Shown here: piece after piece, positions 1-6,795 of the stretch
How positions within the stretch are numbered: the first letter of the stretch is position 1
How the letters are laid out: the number at the start of each line of letters is the position of its first letter
DNA from: Acidimicrobiales bacterium
Lineage (GTDB): Bacteria; Actinomycetota; Acidimicrobiia; Acidimicrobiales; Acidimicrobilacustridaceae
Length of the DNA stretch: 9,390 bases
Direction of reading: 5' to 3'
NCBI GenBank assembly: GCA_023261915.1
Contig: JALRFT010000316.1
Span: 1-9,390, forward strand
The notes under the pieces: model-generated
Databases searched by the model: none
Told to the model about the DNA's origin: nothing
What the model saw: only the letters and a program-made list of their open reading frames with translations
Made by a program: the position numbers and the translations under genes

Positions 1-111
1 GATGGAAAAGCTGATGGCGAAGTTACTGAAGGTGCCGAGCCCACGCTTCAGTTCCTGCGCATACCCCAGCGAATGCAGGTGGTCGCGATCTTCATCGGCA
101 ACGGTTGACAC
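1..111 (-). CDS. APC-superfamily amino acid permease, N-terminal fragment
   Basis: Only the first 37 codons are inside the window; the gene runs off the left edge with its C-terminal part missing. The visible protein is a short acidic lead (residues 1-10), then the motif LHSLGYAQELKRGLG followed by FSNFAISFSI. This Leu-Gly-Tyr-x-Gln-Glu-Leu-Lys-Arg stretch running into a Phe-Ser-Asn-Phe-Ala first helix is the hallmark N-terminus of amino acid/GABA/polyamine transporters of the APC superfamily, cytoplasmic-membrane proteins that usually have 12 helices and about 480-530 residues. The start is GTG at 109-111. It is the only ATG, GTG or TTG codon between the in-frame stop at 151-153 and the conserved motif. 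GGAG at 123-126 lies 11 nt upstream of it. The gene is divergent from the glycosidase. The substrate cannot be told from this fragment. Confidence 0.8.
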   Translation of the reverse strand, partial: MSTVADEDRDHLHSLGYAQELKRGLGTFSNFAISFSI

Positions 112-343
112 CGACCCCCCAGCTCCATTGACCGCCAGTGCAAAGAGAAACTAGCCCCAACCTGAGGCGGGCGGGAGCGATGAGACGTGCTCTGGAACCA
201 CCAGTCCTCGCCAAGGTTCGACTACTGCTGTTTCGTGCGGCGACTAGGTCATTGAGTGTTCTTCTTCCCACGCGGTTGGGAACCATCGCTTGGTACGTCA
301 GGGGCGCGGCCCGAACAAGCACCTGACCTGCAACAATCAGGGA
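112..343. other. Divergent intergenic region between permease and glycosidase
   Basis: This stretch separates two divergently read genes and must carry promoters for both, but none is clear. On the minus strand TAGTTT (148-153, fitting TANNNT) could be a -10 element for the permease, without a convincing -35. On the plus strand TTGACC (128-133) resembles a -35 box, but the bases 17-18 nt downstream (TAGCCC) are a poor -10. A short inverted pair GAACC (195-199) and GGTTC (215-219) is too weak to call an operator. The small ORFs readable here in either direction show no recognisable protein. Confidence 0.4.
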
Positions 344-1864
344 ATGAAGGTCTCGCGGCGACCGACCCCGCACCGAACAGCAATGCAGTTCTTGATCTGT
401 GTACTCGCCCTGACGCTCCTCGTTGGCGTCGGCACGCCGATCACCACATCGTCAGCCGAGAATCTCTGGGACCCCTTCGGTGGGTGGGCCGAACAGGATT
501 TCGGAGCCACCGGTGCATTCCGCTCTGAGAAGGTCGACGGTCGCTGGTGGTTGGTGACACCAGACGGGCACCCGTTCTTCTCCAATGGTCTGAATTCGGT
601 GCGGCCCACCGGCACCGTCGACCGAAACGGGAACGCCGCGTACCTCGACACCGTCCTCGACAAGTACGGCACCGAGACGGCGTGGGCGGACGCCACGCTC
701 ACCCGCTTCTCCTCGTGGGGGATCAACACCATCGGCGGGTGGAGCAACGTCGATCTGTTCGCAGGCCGGGCGCCCTACACCGTGTCAGTCTCGCTCGCCG
801 ACCACGACGTCCCCTCCGGCCGCATCGCCGACCTCTGGGCGGCCTCGTGGGTCGAAAGCGTCGAAGCCGAGATCGCCTCCGCCACAGCCACCAGAGTGAA
901 TGATCCGTGGCTGGTGGGTTACTTCCTCGACAACGAGTTGCACTGGACGAAGGACTTCAGGGCCCTCGATCAGCTCGACTACTTCGCCGAACGTGCAGCC
1001 AATGAACCCGGCAAGATCCATCTGGTGGAGTGGCTTCGTGTCCGCTACGAAGATGATTTTGCCGCCTTCGCCTCCGACTTCACCACCCCCGCCACCAACT
1101 GGGGCGACCTGGCGTCGGCGACCTCTCTCGTCAACAAGAGTGACGGCGCCCTTGCCACCCGCGACGCTTGGTCCGGTGAAGTGGCCGAGCGGTACTTCGC
1201 AGTCACCGACGCAGCACTGGCGTCCGCCGACCCGAACCATCTGAACCTCGGTACCCGATTCTTCGGACAGTTGATCCTGCCCGAAGTCCTCGCCGCCGCT
1301 GCCCGACATGTCGATGTGGTCAGTATCAACTGGTACGAGTTGACCCCCGAGGCCGAATCGTTGGTCGGGCAGTTGGGCCCGCAGTTCATCCCGACGGAAA
1401 ACACCCTCGCCGAGCACCGGCGACTCGCCGATCTCCCACTACTGATCAGCGAGTTCGGCTGGCGGGCCACCGACTCAGGACTGCCCAACACGTGGCCGCC
1501 ACTGCAGGTCGTCGTTGCCACACAGCAGGAACGTGCCGAGCGGTATCTCAACTTCGCCAACTGTCTGGCCAACACCGGTTCGGTGGTGGGCGCCCACTGG
1601 TTCGGTCTGGTCGATCAGCCCGCCATTGGCCGAGCCGACGGCGAGAACAGCAACTGGGGATTCCTGACCGAAGGCGACGAAGAGTATGAGCCGCTCACGA
1701 ACGCCGCAGCGGCAGTACACGAGGTCAGTTTCGCACCCGTCACCGACCCGGACTGGCAACCAGGACCGTGCACACCGCAGGGCCCGCAGCCTGATCCGAT
1801 CGATGGCACCACGCCACCGCCGCTCGAGGCCGTGCCTGTGGTGAAGCCGGCCTTCACCGGTTGA
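344..1864 (+). CDS. Secreted clan GH-A glycoside hydrolase, beta-agarase-like
   Basis: Predicted exported glycosidase of 506 aa from ATG 344. Residues 1-38 form a Sec signal peptide: basic n-region with Lys and two Arg, hydrophobic core FLICVLALTLLVGVG, cleavage probably after Ser-Ser-Ala. The mature N-terminus has GRWWLVTPDGHPFFSNGLNS, typical of GH50-type agarases and relatives. VGYFLDNELHW carries the expected acid/base Glu198 of an Asn-Glu pair, and LLISEFGW the expected nucleophile Glu370, the clan GH-A arrangement. Near the C-terminus WFGLVDQP and DGENSNWGF resemble the closing part of the same barrel, followed by a Pro-rich tail. Both catalytic glutamates are present, so it should be active as a retaining enzyme; the polysaccharide is unknown. 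An in-frame TTG at 290 would add 18 residues ahead of the signal peptide, and ATG 383 would remove its basic region, so 344 is preferred although no good Shine-Dalgarno precedes it. The end overlaps the convergent gene by 11 bp. Confidence 0.8.
   Translation: MKVSRRPTPHRTAMQFLICVLALTLLVGVGTPITTSSAENLWDPFGGWAEQDFGATGAFRSEKVDGRWWLVTPDGHPFFSNGLNSVRPTGTVDRNGNAAYLDTVLDKYGTETAWADATLTRFSSWGINTIGGWSNVDLFAGRAPYTVSVSLADHDVPSGRIADLWAASWVESVEAEIASATATRVNDPWLVGYFLDNELHWTKDFRALDQLDYFAERAANEPGKIHLVEWLRVRYEDDFAAFASDFTTPATNWGDLASATSLVNKSDGALATRDAWSGEVAERYFAVTDAALASADPNHLNLGTRFFGQLILPEVLAAAARHVDVVSINWYELTPEAESLVGQLGPQFIPTENTLAEHRRLADLPLLISEFGWRATDSGLPNTWPPLQVVVATQQERAERYLNFANCLANTGSVVGAHWFGLVDQPAIGRADGENSNWGFLTEGDEEYEPLTNAAAAVHEVSFAPVTDPDWQPGPCTPQGPQPDPIDGTTPPPLEAVPVVKPAFTG
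1840..1858. terminator. Hairpin at convergent gene ends, possible bidirectional terminator
   Basis: GGTGAAG (1840-1846) and CTTCACC (1852-1858) form a perfect 7-bp stem around the 5-nt loop CCGGC. It lies inside the last codons of the plus-strand glycosidase and covers the stop codon of the minus-strand membrane protein (1854-1856). Because the stem is symmetrical it would form in either transcript. No T-run follows on either strand, so this is not a classical intrinsic terminator; U-less hairpins have been proposed to work in actinobacteria. The role as a terminator is inferred from its position. Confidence 0.4.
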
Positions 1865-3809
1865 GTTCGGCCACGCCCGCAGTCACGCCGGTCGATCGCC
1901 GACCCAGTTGCCCAGACTCGCCACCTGAGGCTCTGTCGATTGCTGTGAACGCCCGCAACGCGATGGTGACAGCCACCACAACCAACATCGACACCCCGAG
2001 CACTGCATCACCCAGAGCTGAGGCGTTGCCCAGATCGAGGGTGCCCCGGGCGTCACGGGCCAGGGCCACCCATGCGAGGGCGGCGAAACCGAGCAACGCT
2101 TGGGCCACAAACACCATGAGCCGTGCGTCGCGGGGGAACTGGTCGGTCCCGTCGTTGGCGTCTCCGGCGTCGGCAATGAAGTTCCACACGAACCCGAACA
2201 ACACCAGAGCGATCCCCGCGCTGCCGAGCAGAACGGTCAACGGGCTGCTCACGAAGTCCCGTCCCGGGATCAGCAATGAGACGAGAAGCACCAGTACCAC
2301 GGCCGATTGCCGTGCCACCCCGAACGTTTTCCGGGCGACCCACACCACCGTTGCTACTGCCACCGCACTGACCAGCAGACGGTCCATGACCGCGGGCGAC
2401 ACCGTCATGCCATCGAGCATCGCCCCCGGCGCCGTCGCCACCGTGAGCAGGACGATTGCGCCAGCGCCACCAGCAAGTTCACCGAGCACGACGTGTCCTC
2501 GGAGAGCGAGGACCGCTGCCGCCACAATGAGGACGACCCCGGCACCGACCTGGGTGACCAGCAACGTGGTGTCGTCGTTGAGGAATGTGCCAGCGTCGGC
2601 CAAGGCATCCACCACTGCTCCTTCTCCCCATATGGAGTAGCTGATCTGGCGCACCATCAGGACGACGGCAAGAGGGATGACCGTGATGGAGAGAAGGATC
2701 CCAGCGGGTAGTGCCACCCGATCAGCGAGAGAGGAGCGGGTCTCAGCCACATCGACGAGGGCATCAGTGTCCGATCGTCCACCCTCACCATCAGACACCG
2801 AATCGGTCGGCTGGTGGGCGTCACGTCCCAACCGCTGGATGACGACCACCACGGCACAGACGGCGAAAAGAGTGAGGCCCGATCCGATTACCACCCGTCC
2901 ACTCGCTGCAGCATCGGTACCAACGTCGTTGATCCATCCTCTGACCGCCTCAACTAGGCGCCATGCGAGGAGGACGATGGCACCGATGGCGAACAGAGCC
3001 GACGACAGGCGCCTAGCGGCGAATCCTCCGGCCATCGTCATACCCGAGAGGGCCACCTGGGCGACGGCGAGACCTGCGACCACTGCAGCTGGCACGGCGA
3101 CGAGCCGAACCACCTGCAGCACTAGGCCGGTCAGGCTCGGTGCAGCATCAATGCCGAAGACCTGGGCTGCGTTCGCCTGCTGCAGGTACGCCACAGCGAA
3201 CACCCCGACGACGACAGCGAGGGCGACCGGGAACTCCCACCACGCCATCACCCGGCCGTGCCGTGCCAACGCCACGGCGACGACGGCTGTGCCGCCGAGG
3301 AGACCGATCACCAGTCCACTGTGACCACCGGAAGCATCACCGGCAGAGCCCACGAATGCGAGCACGATGACGACGACGGCCAGTGACGGAATCCTGAACC
3401 AGTTCGGTGTGTGGAACGATCCGGCGACGAACAGCGCCACACTGAGAACAACGGCGATGACAATTACACCCAGCACCGGTCGCGGGAAGGAGAAGACTTC
3501 GCCCCCGACGACCACGGACAGATCAGACGCGCTGCGCACCGGCCCGGCGAACACCGTCAGGAGGAGCACGACGACGCTGACGACGATGGCCGTCACCGCA
3601 GTGACCTGGACGTGGCGTGGACGACCCGCCAATCGCAGACACCCGTCACGCACCGGGTCGATGACAATCCACCTGACGGCAGCCACGACGAAAGATCCGA
3701 GTGTGCGGGGTAACGCCCGGAGATCCTCAAGGACCGTCTCGGGCTTTGGACGTTCGTGGAGTCCGTGGGTGGTGACCACGCCAGTAGGGGCTTGTGTTGG
3801 AGAAGTCAT
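1854..3809 (-). CDS. Polytopic integral membrane protein of unknown function
   Basis: 651-aa protein I do not recognise. After a hydrophilic N-terminus of about 65 residues (Pro-rich, then amphipathic) come roughly 16 hydrophobic segments, approximately at 67-89, 111-131, 139-155, 165-183, 192-209, 225-250, 268-286, 305-325, 366-386, 416-436, 441-459, 474-492, 501-515, 524-543, 562-583 and 601-619. A charged, Asp/Ser-rich loop (about 327-365) divides it into two halves of about eight helices, which could reflect an internal duplication or a two-domain fold. No ATP-binding, protease or glycosyltransferase motif is evident. ATG 3807-3809 overlaps the TGA of the upstream propeller gene (ATGA), with GGAGGG at 3813-3818 as ribosome binding site, so the two are probably co-translated. 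The end overlaps the glycosidase gene tail to tail. It could be a transporter-like protein or a scaffold for its propeller partner; neither is shown. Confidence 0.82.
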   Translation of the reverse strand: MTSPTQAPTGVVTTHGLHERPKPETVLEDLRALPRTLGSFVVAAVRWIVIDPVRDGCLRLAGRPRHVQVTAVTAIVVSVVVLLLTVFAGPVRSASDLSVVVGGEVFSFPRPVLGVIVIAVVLSVALFVAGSFHTPNWFRIPSLAVVVIVLAFVGSAGDASGGHSGLVIGLLGGTAVVAVALARHGRVMAWWEFPVALAVVVGVFAVAYLQQANAAQVFGIDAAPSLTGLVLQVVRLVAVPAAVVAGLAVAQVALSGMTMAGGFAARRLSSALFAIGAIVLLAWRLVEAVRGWINDVGTDAAASGRVVIGSGLTLFAVCAVVVVIQRLGRDAHQPTDSVSDGEGGRSDTDALVDVAETRSSLADRVALPAGILLSITVIPLAVVLMVRQISYSIWGEGAVVDALADAGTFLNDDTTLLVTQVGAGVVLIVAAAVLALRGHVVLGELAGGAGAIVLLTVATAPGAMLDGMTVSPAVMDRLLVSAVAVATVVWVARKTFGVARQSAVVLVLLVSLLIPGRDFVSSPLTVLLGSAGIALVLFGFVWNFIADAGDANDGTDQFPRDARLMVFVAQALLGFAALAWVALARDARGTLDLGNASALGDAVLGVSMLVVVAVTIALRAFTAIDRASGGESGQLGRRSTGVTAGVAELNR

Positions 3810-5689
3810 TGTCCCTCCAGTGGCAGTCCAATTCGGACCACGGCAAGGTTGGCGTCAACCGCCCAGGCGCCACTGGCACTCAACGCCAGCCTCCATCCCG
3901 TCTCCTCCGAGGGCGCCGGGAGGTCCCAGCACCGAACCTGTTCACCATCGGCGTTGAAGGAGCACAGCCGGTCACCACCGACGAGGATCACTCGCCGATC
4001 AGCCGTGACCGCGCCCGTCACCAATTCCTCCCAGACCAGTTCGCCGACCGACACATTGAGGCTCGCCACCGTCGTCGAGCCGAAAACCACCGCTCGTTCG
4101 TCGGTGTCGGCCACTTCCCCTCCCGTCTCGCCAAGGTCGAGGGACCACCGAAGCTCCCCGGCATCGTCGTACGCCTGTGCCGAACCCGCCGCGTCCACCG
4201 TGACAATGAGGTTCCCGACCGCACCAGAGCCAGTCACCACCTCGGTGGACTGCTCCCACCGAGGTGTCCCCGATTCGGCATCGAGAGCGAGCATCTGCCC
4301 GCTCCGGTCGAAGACCACCACCGTCCCCCCGACGACCACAGGTCGAGCGTCGGCGTCAGTCGCCGTTTCAGCCTCCCAGCGGACCTGCCCGTCGCGGGCG
4401 TCGACAGCAGTCACCGACCCGTCGAGGGCGTGGATCACGATGAGCCCGCCATCGGTGCGGACGGCCTCAGACAGCACGAGGTCCTCGGTCGTGACGGTCC
4501 ACCGGCGGAAGCCACCAAGGTCGTACGCCACGACCGTTCGGTCGCTTGTGGAGACGACGACGCGATCACCGAGCACCGCCACCCACAACAACTCGCCCCC
4601 CGGATGCACACGCCACTGCTCGACGAGCACCGGTGGGCCGCCTGTGAAACTGGTGTCGGCTCTGAACGCGGCGAGATCGTTCCCACTGTCGACGGGCACG
4701 ATCAGCAGTCCGTCGTCGGTGGCCAGCGGCGACAGTCCACCAATACCACCGACCGGCATCTCCCCGAAGTAGTCGTCTCGGGCCACGGTGGACATTGATT
4801 GTGCCTCCCAACGTTGTGGGTCGGTGGGTGCGCTGCCGGCCGATGGAGGGTCGGGGATCTGTCCAAGCAACCGGGCCGATGTGGCGGCATCCACGGTTTC
4901 GTAACTGAACGTCGATGCGCGGCCGTTCGTCATCTCGGTTGCGGTACCGGCGACGATCCCATCACCGGGGCACCATCGCTCGTCCTCGTCACGGGCCGTG
5001 AACGGTTCCCCACTGGCGACCGTGAGCTCGAGTGATCGTCGGACCGTGGCGCACCCGTCATCGTCCACGGCGACCACGGAGGCAGCTTGTTCGTAGGTGA
5101 GCGCACCACCCTCCAGCGCCTCGCCCGAGTCCTCCCACTGGGCACCGACCACCACCTCTGCGGGGAGGAGTCGCATGGCCGGGGAGAACACGGCGGAGTA
5201 GTTGCCCCCCCACACGGCCAGTAGTTCGATCCCGTTGGGACCGATCGCGTGCAGCGATACCGCTGCAGTGCGACGACCGGTTTCCGAAACCGTGAATGTG
5301 GTGGACCGCCACACCTGCAGCGCCGCGATGTCGTCGATCTGAGGCAACAGGCCGAGCGCAACGTCTTGGGGGAGTGACGCCAGACTCTCACCACCACCCG
5401 CACGTTGGTTCTCGACCAGCACCACGAGCGAAGAGTCAGCGATGGCCACCGTGGCAGCAGTTCCATCCGTCGCAGCGAATCCTGCGCCCGGCGAAGCCGT
5501 CGTCTCCCCGGGCGGCGCCGTGGCCACCATGATGACCACGGCAGCAACGAGCACGGCCACTAACGTGGCGGCCGAGGGGACGACACGGTGCCAAGGAGAT
5601 ACTGACGAACCCCGCTCCGTCACCTCGTCCACCTGCTGGCTCGTCACCACGCCCCGTCCCGACGCCGGCATCACTCCGATGCCCCACAT
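3806..5689 (-). CDS. Membrane-anchored PQQ-type beta-propeller repeat protein
   Basis: 627-aa protein with a short N-terminal cytoplasmic part, one membrane helix at about 38-57 (ATLVAVLVAAVVIMVATA), and a large extracytoplasmic part. Residues about 75-320 form a domain I cannot name; it contains VFSPAMRLLP near 167-176 and Cys213/Cys240, which could pair. From about 325 to 620 there are at least six PQQ/BamB-like blades, each ending in a pattern such as VTAVDARDGQVRWE, MLALDAESGTPRWE or AQAYDDAGELRWS (Ala-x-Asp-x-x-x-Gly-x-x-x-Trp). Cys576/Cys587 is a second possible disulfide. Such propellers usually bind proteins or sugars; the residues expected of a PQQ-dependent dehydrogenase are not apparent, so an enzyme role is unlikely. 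ATG 5689 is preferred because AAGGAG (5701-5706) precedes it by 11 nt; ATG 5671 is an alternative. The stop overlaps the start of the polytopic gene, suggesting a shared function at the cell surface. Confidence 0.85.
   Translation of the reverse strand: MWGIGVMPASGRGVVTSQQVDEVTERGSSVSPWHRVVPSAATLVAVLVAAVVIMVATAPPGETTASPGAGFAATDGTAATVAIADSSLVVLVENQRAGGGESLASLPQDVALGLLPQIDDIAALQVWRSTTFTVSETGRRTAAVSLHAIGPNGIELLAVWGGNYSAVFSPAMRLLPAEVVVGAQWEDSGEALEGGALTYEQAASVVAVDDDGCATVRRSLELTVASGEPFTARDEDERWCPGDGIVAGTATEMTNGRASTFSYETVDAATSARLLGQIPDPPSAGSAPTDPQRWEAQSMSTVARDDYFGEMPVGGIGGLSPLATDDGLLIVPVDSGNDLAAFRADTSFTGGPPVLVEQWRVHPGGELLWVAVLGDRVVVSTSDRTVVAYDLGGFRRWTVTTEDLVLSEAVRTDGGLIVIHALDGSVTAVDARDGQVRWEAETATDADARPVVVGGTVVVFDRSGQMLALDAESGTPRWEQSTEVVTGSGAVGNLIVTVDAAGSAQAYDDAGELRWSLDLGETGGEVADTDERAVVFGSTTVASLNVSVGELVWEELVTGAVTADRRVILVGGDRLCSFNADGEQVRCWDLPAPSEETGWRLALSASGAWAVDANLAVVRIGLPLEGQ
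3813..3818 (-). promoter_or_regulatory. Ribosome binding site of the polytopic membrane protein
   Basis: Read on the minus strand this is GGAGGG, 3 nt before ATG 3807-3809 (the core GGAGG is 4 nt away). It lies inside the end of the propeller gene and supports both the chosen start and re-initiation at the ATGA overlap. Confidence 0.65.
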
Positions 5690-5700
5690 CGTCGCTGGCG

Positions 5701-5706
5701 CTCCTT
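5701..5706 (-). promoter_or_regulatory. Ribosome binding site deciding the propeller start
   Basis: AAGGAG on the minus strand, 11 nt ahead of ATG 5687-5689. The spacing is a little long, but the alternative ATG at 5669-5671 has only a GGAG two bases away, which is too close, so the longer protein is preferred. Confidence 0.5.
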
Positions 5707-5764
5707 GACAGATCCTTGATGAACCCCTCTCGGCAGATCAGCCTGCCCGCCGGAACGCGCCGTC

Positions 5765-5776
5765 GCCATGCATGGC
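5765..5776. repeat. 12-bp perfect palindrome in the gap after the transporter operon
   Basis: GCCATGCATGGC reads the same on both strands. It lies in the 140-bp gap (5690-5829) between the second ABC permease and the propeller gene, about 76 bp upstream of the propeller start. It could be a dimeric repressor or activator site, or chance; there is no second copy nearby. A weak hairpin GGCCA/TGGCC (5800-5814) lies closer to the permease stop, without a T-run. Confidence 0.3.
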
Positions 5777-5829
5777 ACCCCTCGGTTGGAGGAGAACGGG
5801 GCCATGGACTGGCCGAACGCCGAGGCGGC

Positions 5830-6795
5830 CTAGCGCTCCTCGCGCTCATAGGGCCTGCCAAGTGCTGCAGGAGCCCCTAGTCGGCGGCGGGCTGGGGAAT
5901 TCGACACGAGGACGAGAACCACGACCGTCATGACATAGGGAACGGCGTCGAGGACGGCTGAAGAGATGTCGATGCCCCGGGCCTGCAATGTGAATCGCAG
6001 GCTGGACAGCCCACCGAACAGGTACGCCCCAACCAGCATGAGATCAGGCCGCCAGAACCCGAAAATCACGAGAGCGAGGGCGATCCAGCCCTGCCCCGAG
6101 GTCATACCGTTCACCCACTGCGGCACGATCGATAGTGAGAAGCACGCCCCCGCAATGCCGGCGAACGCCCCACCGATCAACACATGGACGTAGCGGGTTC
6201 GGGCGACACCGACACCGACCGAGTCAGCCGTCTGCGGTGACTCCCCCACGGCCCGAAGATGCAGCCCGAGCCTCGTTCTGAACAGGTAGACGGATACCGC
6301 AATCACCGCCAGCCACGACAGGTAGGTGAGTCCCGTCTGGTTAAACAGGATTGGGCCCACTACGGGTGCATCACTAAGCCCGAACAGGTCCACACGGTCG
6401 AACTGGTTGGGGACCGGTCCCTGGCCGAGCTTCCAGATGCCAGCGAGATACGACGACACGCCGGCGATACCGGCGAAGATGGTCAAGGCGAGGCCAGAGA
6501 TGATCTGGTTGACACGCAGCGTGATGGTGAGAACGGCATGGATGGCTGCACCCGCCGCTGCGAACAGCATGGCCACAACCAATGCGATTGGCAGAACGAT
6601 GCCAGCGGGGCCGTCGAAGGTTGCCGCTACCCAACTGGCGCCGACGGCACCGAGCAGCATCATGCCCTCGACACCGAGATTGATGACGCCCGATCGTTCG
6701 GCGAGGATCTCGCCGAGAGCGGCGAACACCAAGGGCGTGCCGTAGTAGATGGCCGCGGCGACGATCACGACAATAAGACTGTCGTTGATGGTCAC
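5830..6795 (-). CDS. ABC transporter permease, nucleoside/BmpA type (second permease)
   Basis: 321-aa integral membrane subunit of a BPD_transp_2-type importer, matching the shorter of the two permeases in nucleoside systems such as Bacillus YufQ/NupQ or lactococcal NupC. The N-terminal signature is clear: YYGTPLVFAALGEILAERSG followed by VINLGVEGMMLLGA (residues 18-50). About eight hydrophobic segments follow. The cytoplasmic coupling loop is near 174-195 (TRLGLHLRAVGESPQTADSVG) and should dock on the ATPase. QGWIALALVIFGFWRP (235-250) is also typical of the family. The start is GTG 6793-6795, supported by GGAGGT at 6802-6807, and it overlaps the TGA of the preceding permease (GTGA). The stop is TAG at 5830-5832. 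It should form a heterodimer with the first permease in the cytoplasmic membrane. The exact solute (purine or pyrimidine nucleoside, or related) is inferred from family membership. Confidence 0.92.
   Translation of the reverse strand: MTINDSLIVVIVAAAIYYGTPLVFAALGEILAERSGVINLGVEGMMLLGAVGASWVAATFDGPAGIVLPIALVVAMLFAAAGAAIHAVLTITLRVNQIISGLALTIFAGIAGVSSYLAGIWKLGQGPVPNQFDRVDLFGLSDAPVVGPILFNQTGLTYLSWLAVIAVSVYLFRTRLGLHLRAVGESPQTADSVGVGVARTRYVHVLIGGAFAGIAGACFSLSIVPQWVNGMTSGQGWIALALVIFGFWRPDLMLVGAYLFGGLSSLRFTLQARGIDISSAVLDAVPYVMTVVVLVLVSNSPARRRLGAPAALGRPYEREER

Noticed and set aside
1..108. Plus-strand reading open from base 1 to TGA at 106-108
   Set aside because: It could look like the C-terminus of a gene, but the opposite strand matches the conserved APC permease N-terminus with a proper GTG start, which is a far stronger signal.
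92..373. Minus-strand 93-codon frame across the divergent intergenic region
   Set aside because: It overlaps both flanking genes' starts, is Arg/Leu-rich without motifs, and has no supporting ribosome binding site.
785..1575. Minus-strand open frames of 210 and 176 codons opposite the glycosidase
   Set aside because: Gly/Val/Arg-rich readings without motifs; the plus strand has a signal peptide and both catalytic motifs.
1861..3957. Long plus-strand open frames (1861-2640, 2677-3324, 3367-3957) opposite the polytopic membrane gene
   Set aside because: Their products are Thr/Ser/Arg/Pro-rich with no recognisable domain, as expected for the antisense of a GC-rich gene full of Val and Ala codons. 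The minus strand encodes a coherent membrane protein with ribosome binding site and overlap.
3756..4798. Plus-strand open frames of 338 and 334 codons opposite the propeller gene
   Set aside because: Two overlapping frames of low-complexity Ser/Thr/Arg/His-rich sequence; the minus strand carries clear propeller repeats over the same bases.
5732..5747. GGCAG/CTGCC inverted repeat in the 5690-5829 gap as a terminator
   Set aside because: Only a 5-bp stem with a 6-nt loop and no T-run; not distinguishable from chance in GC-rich DNA.
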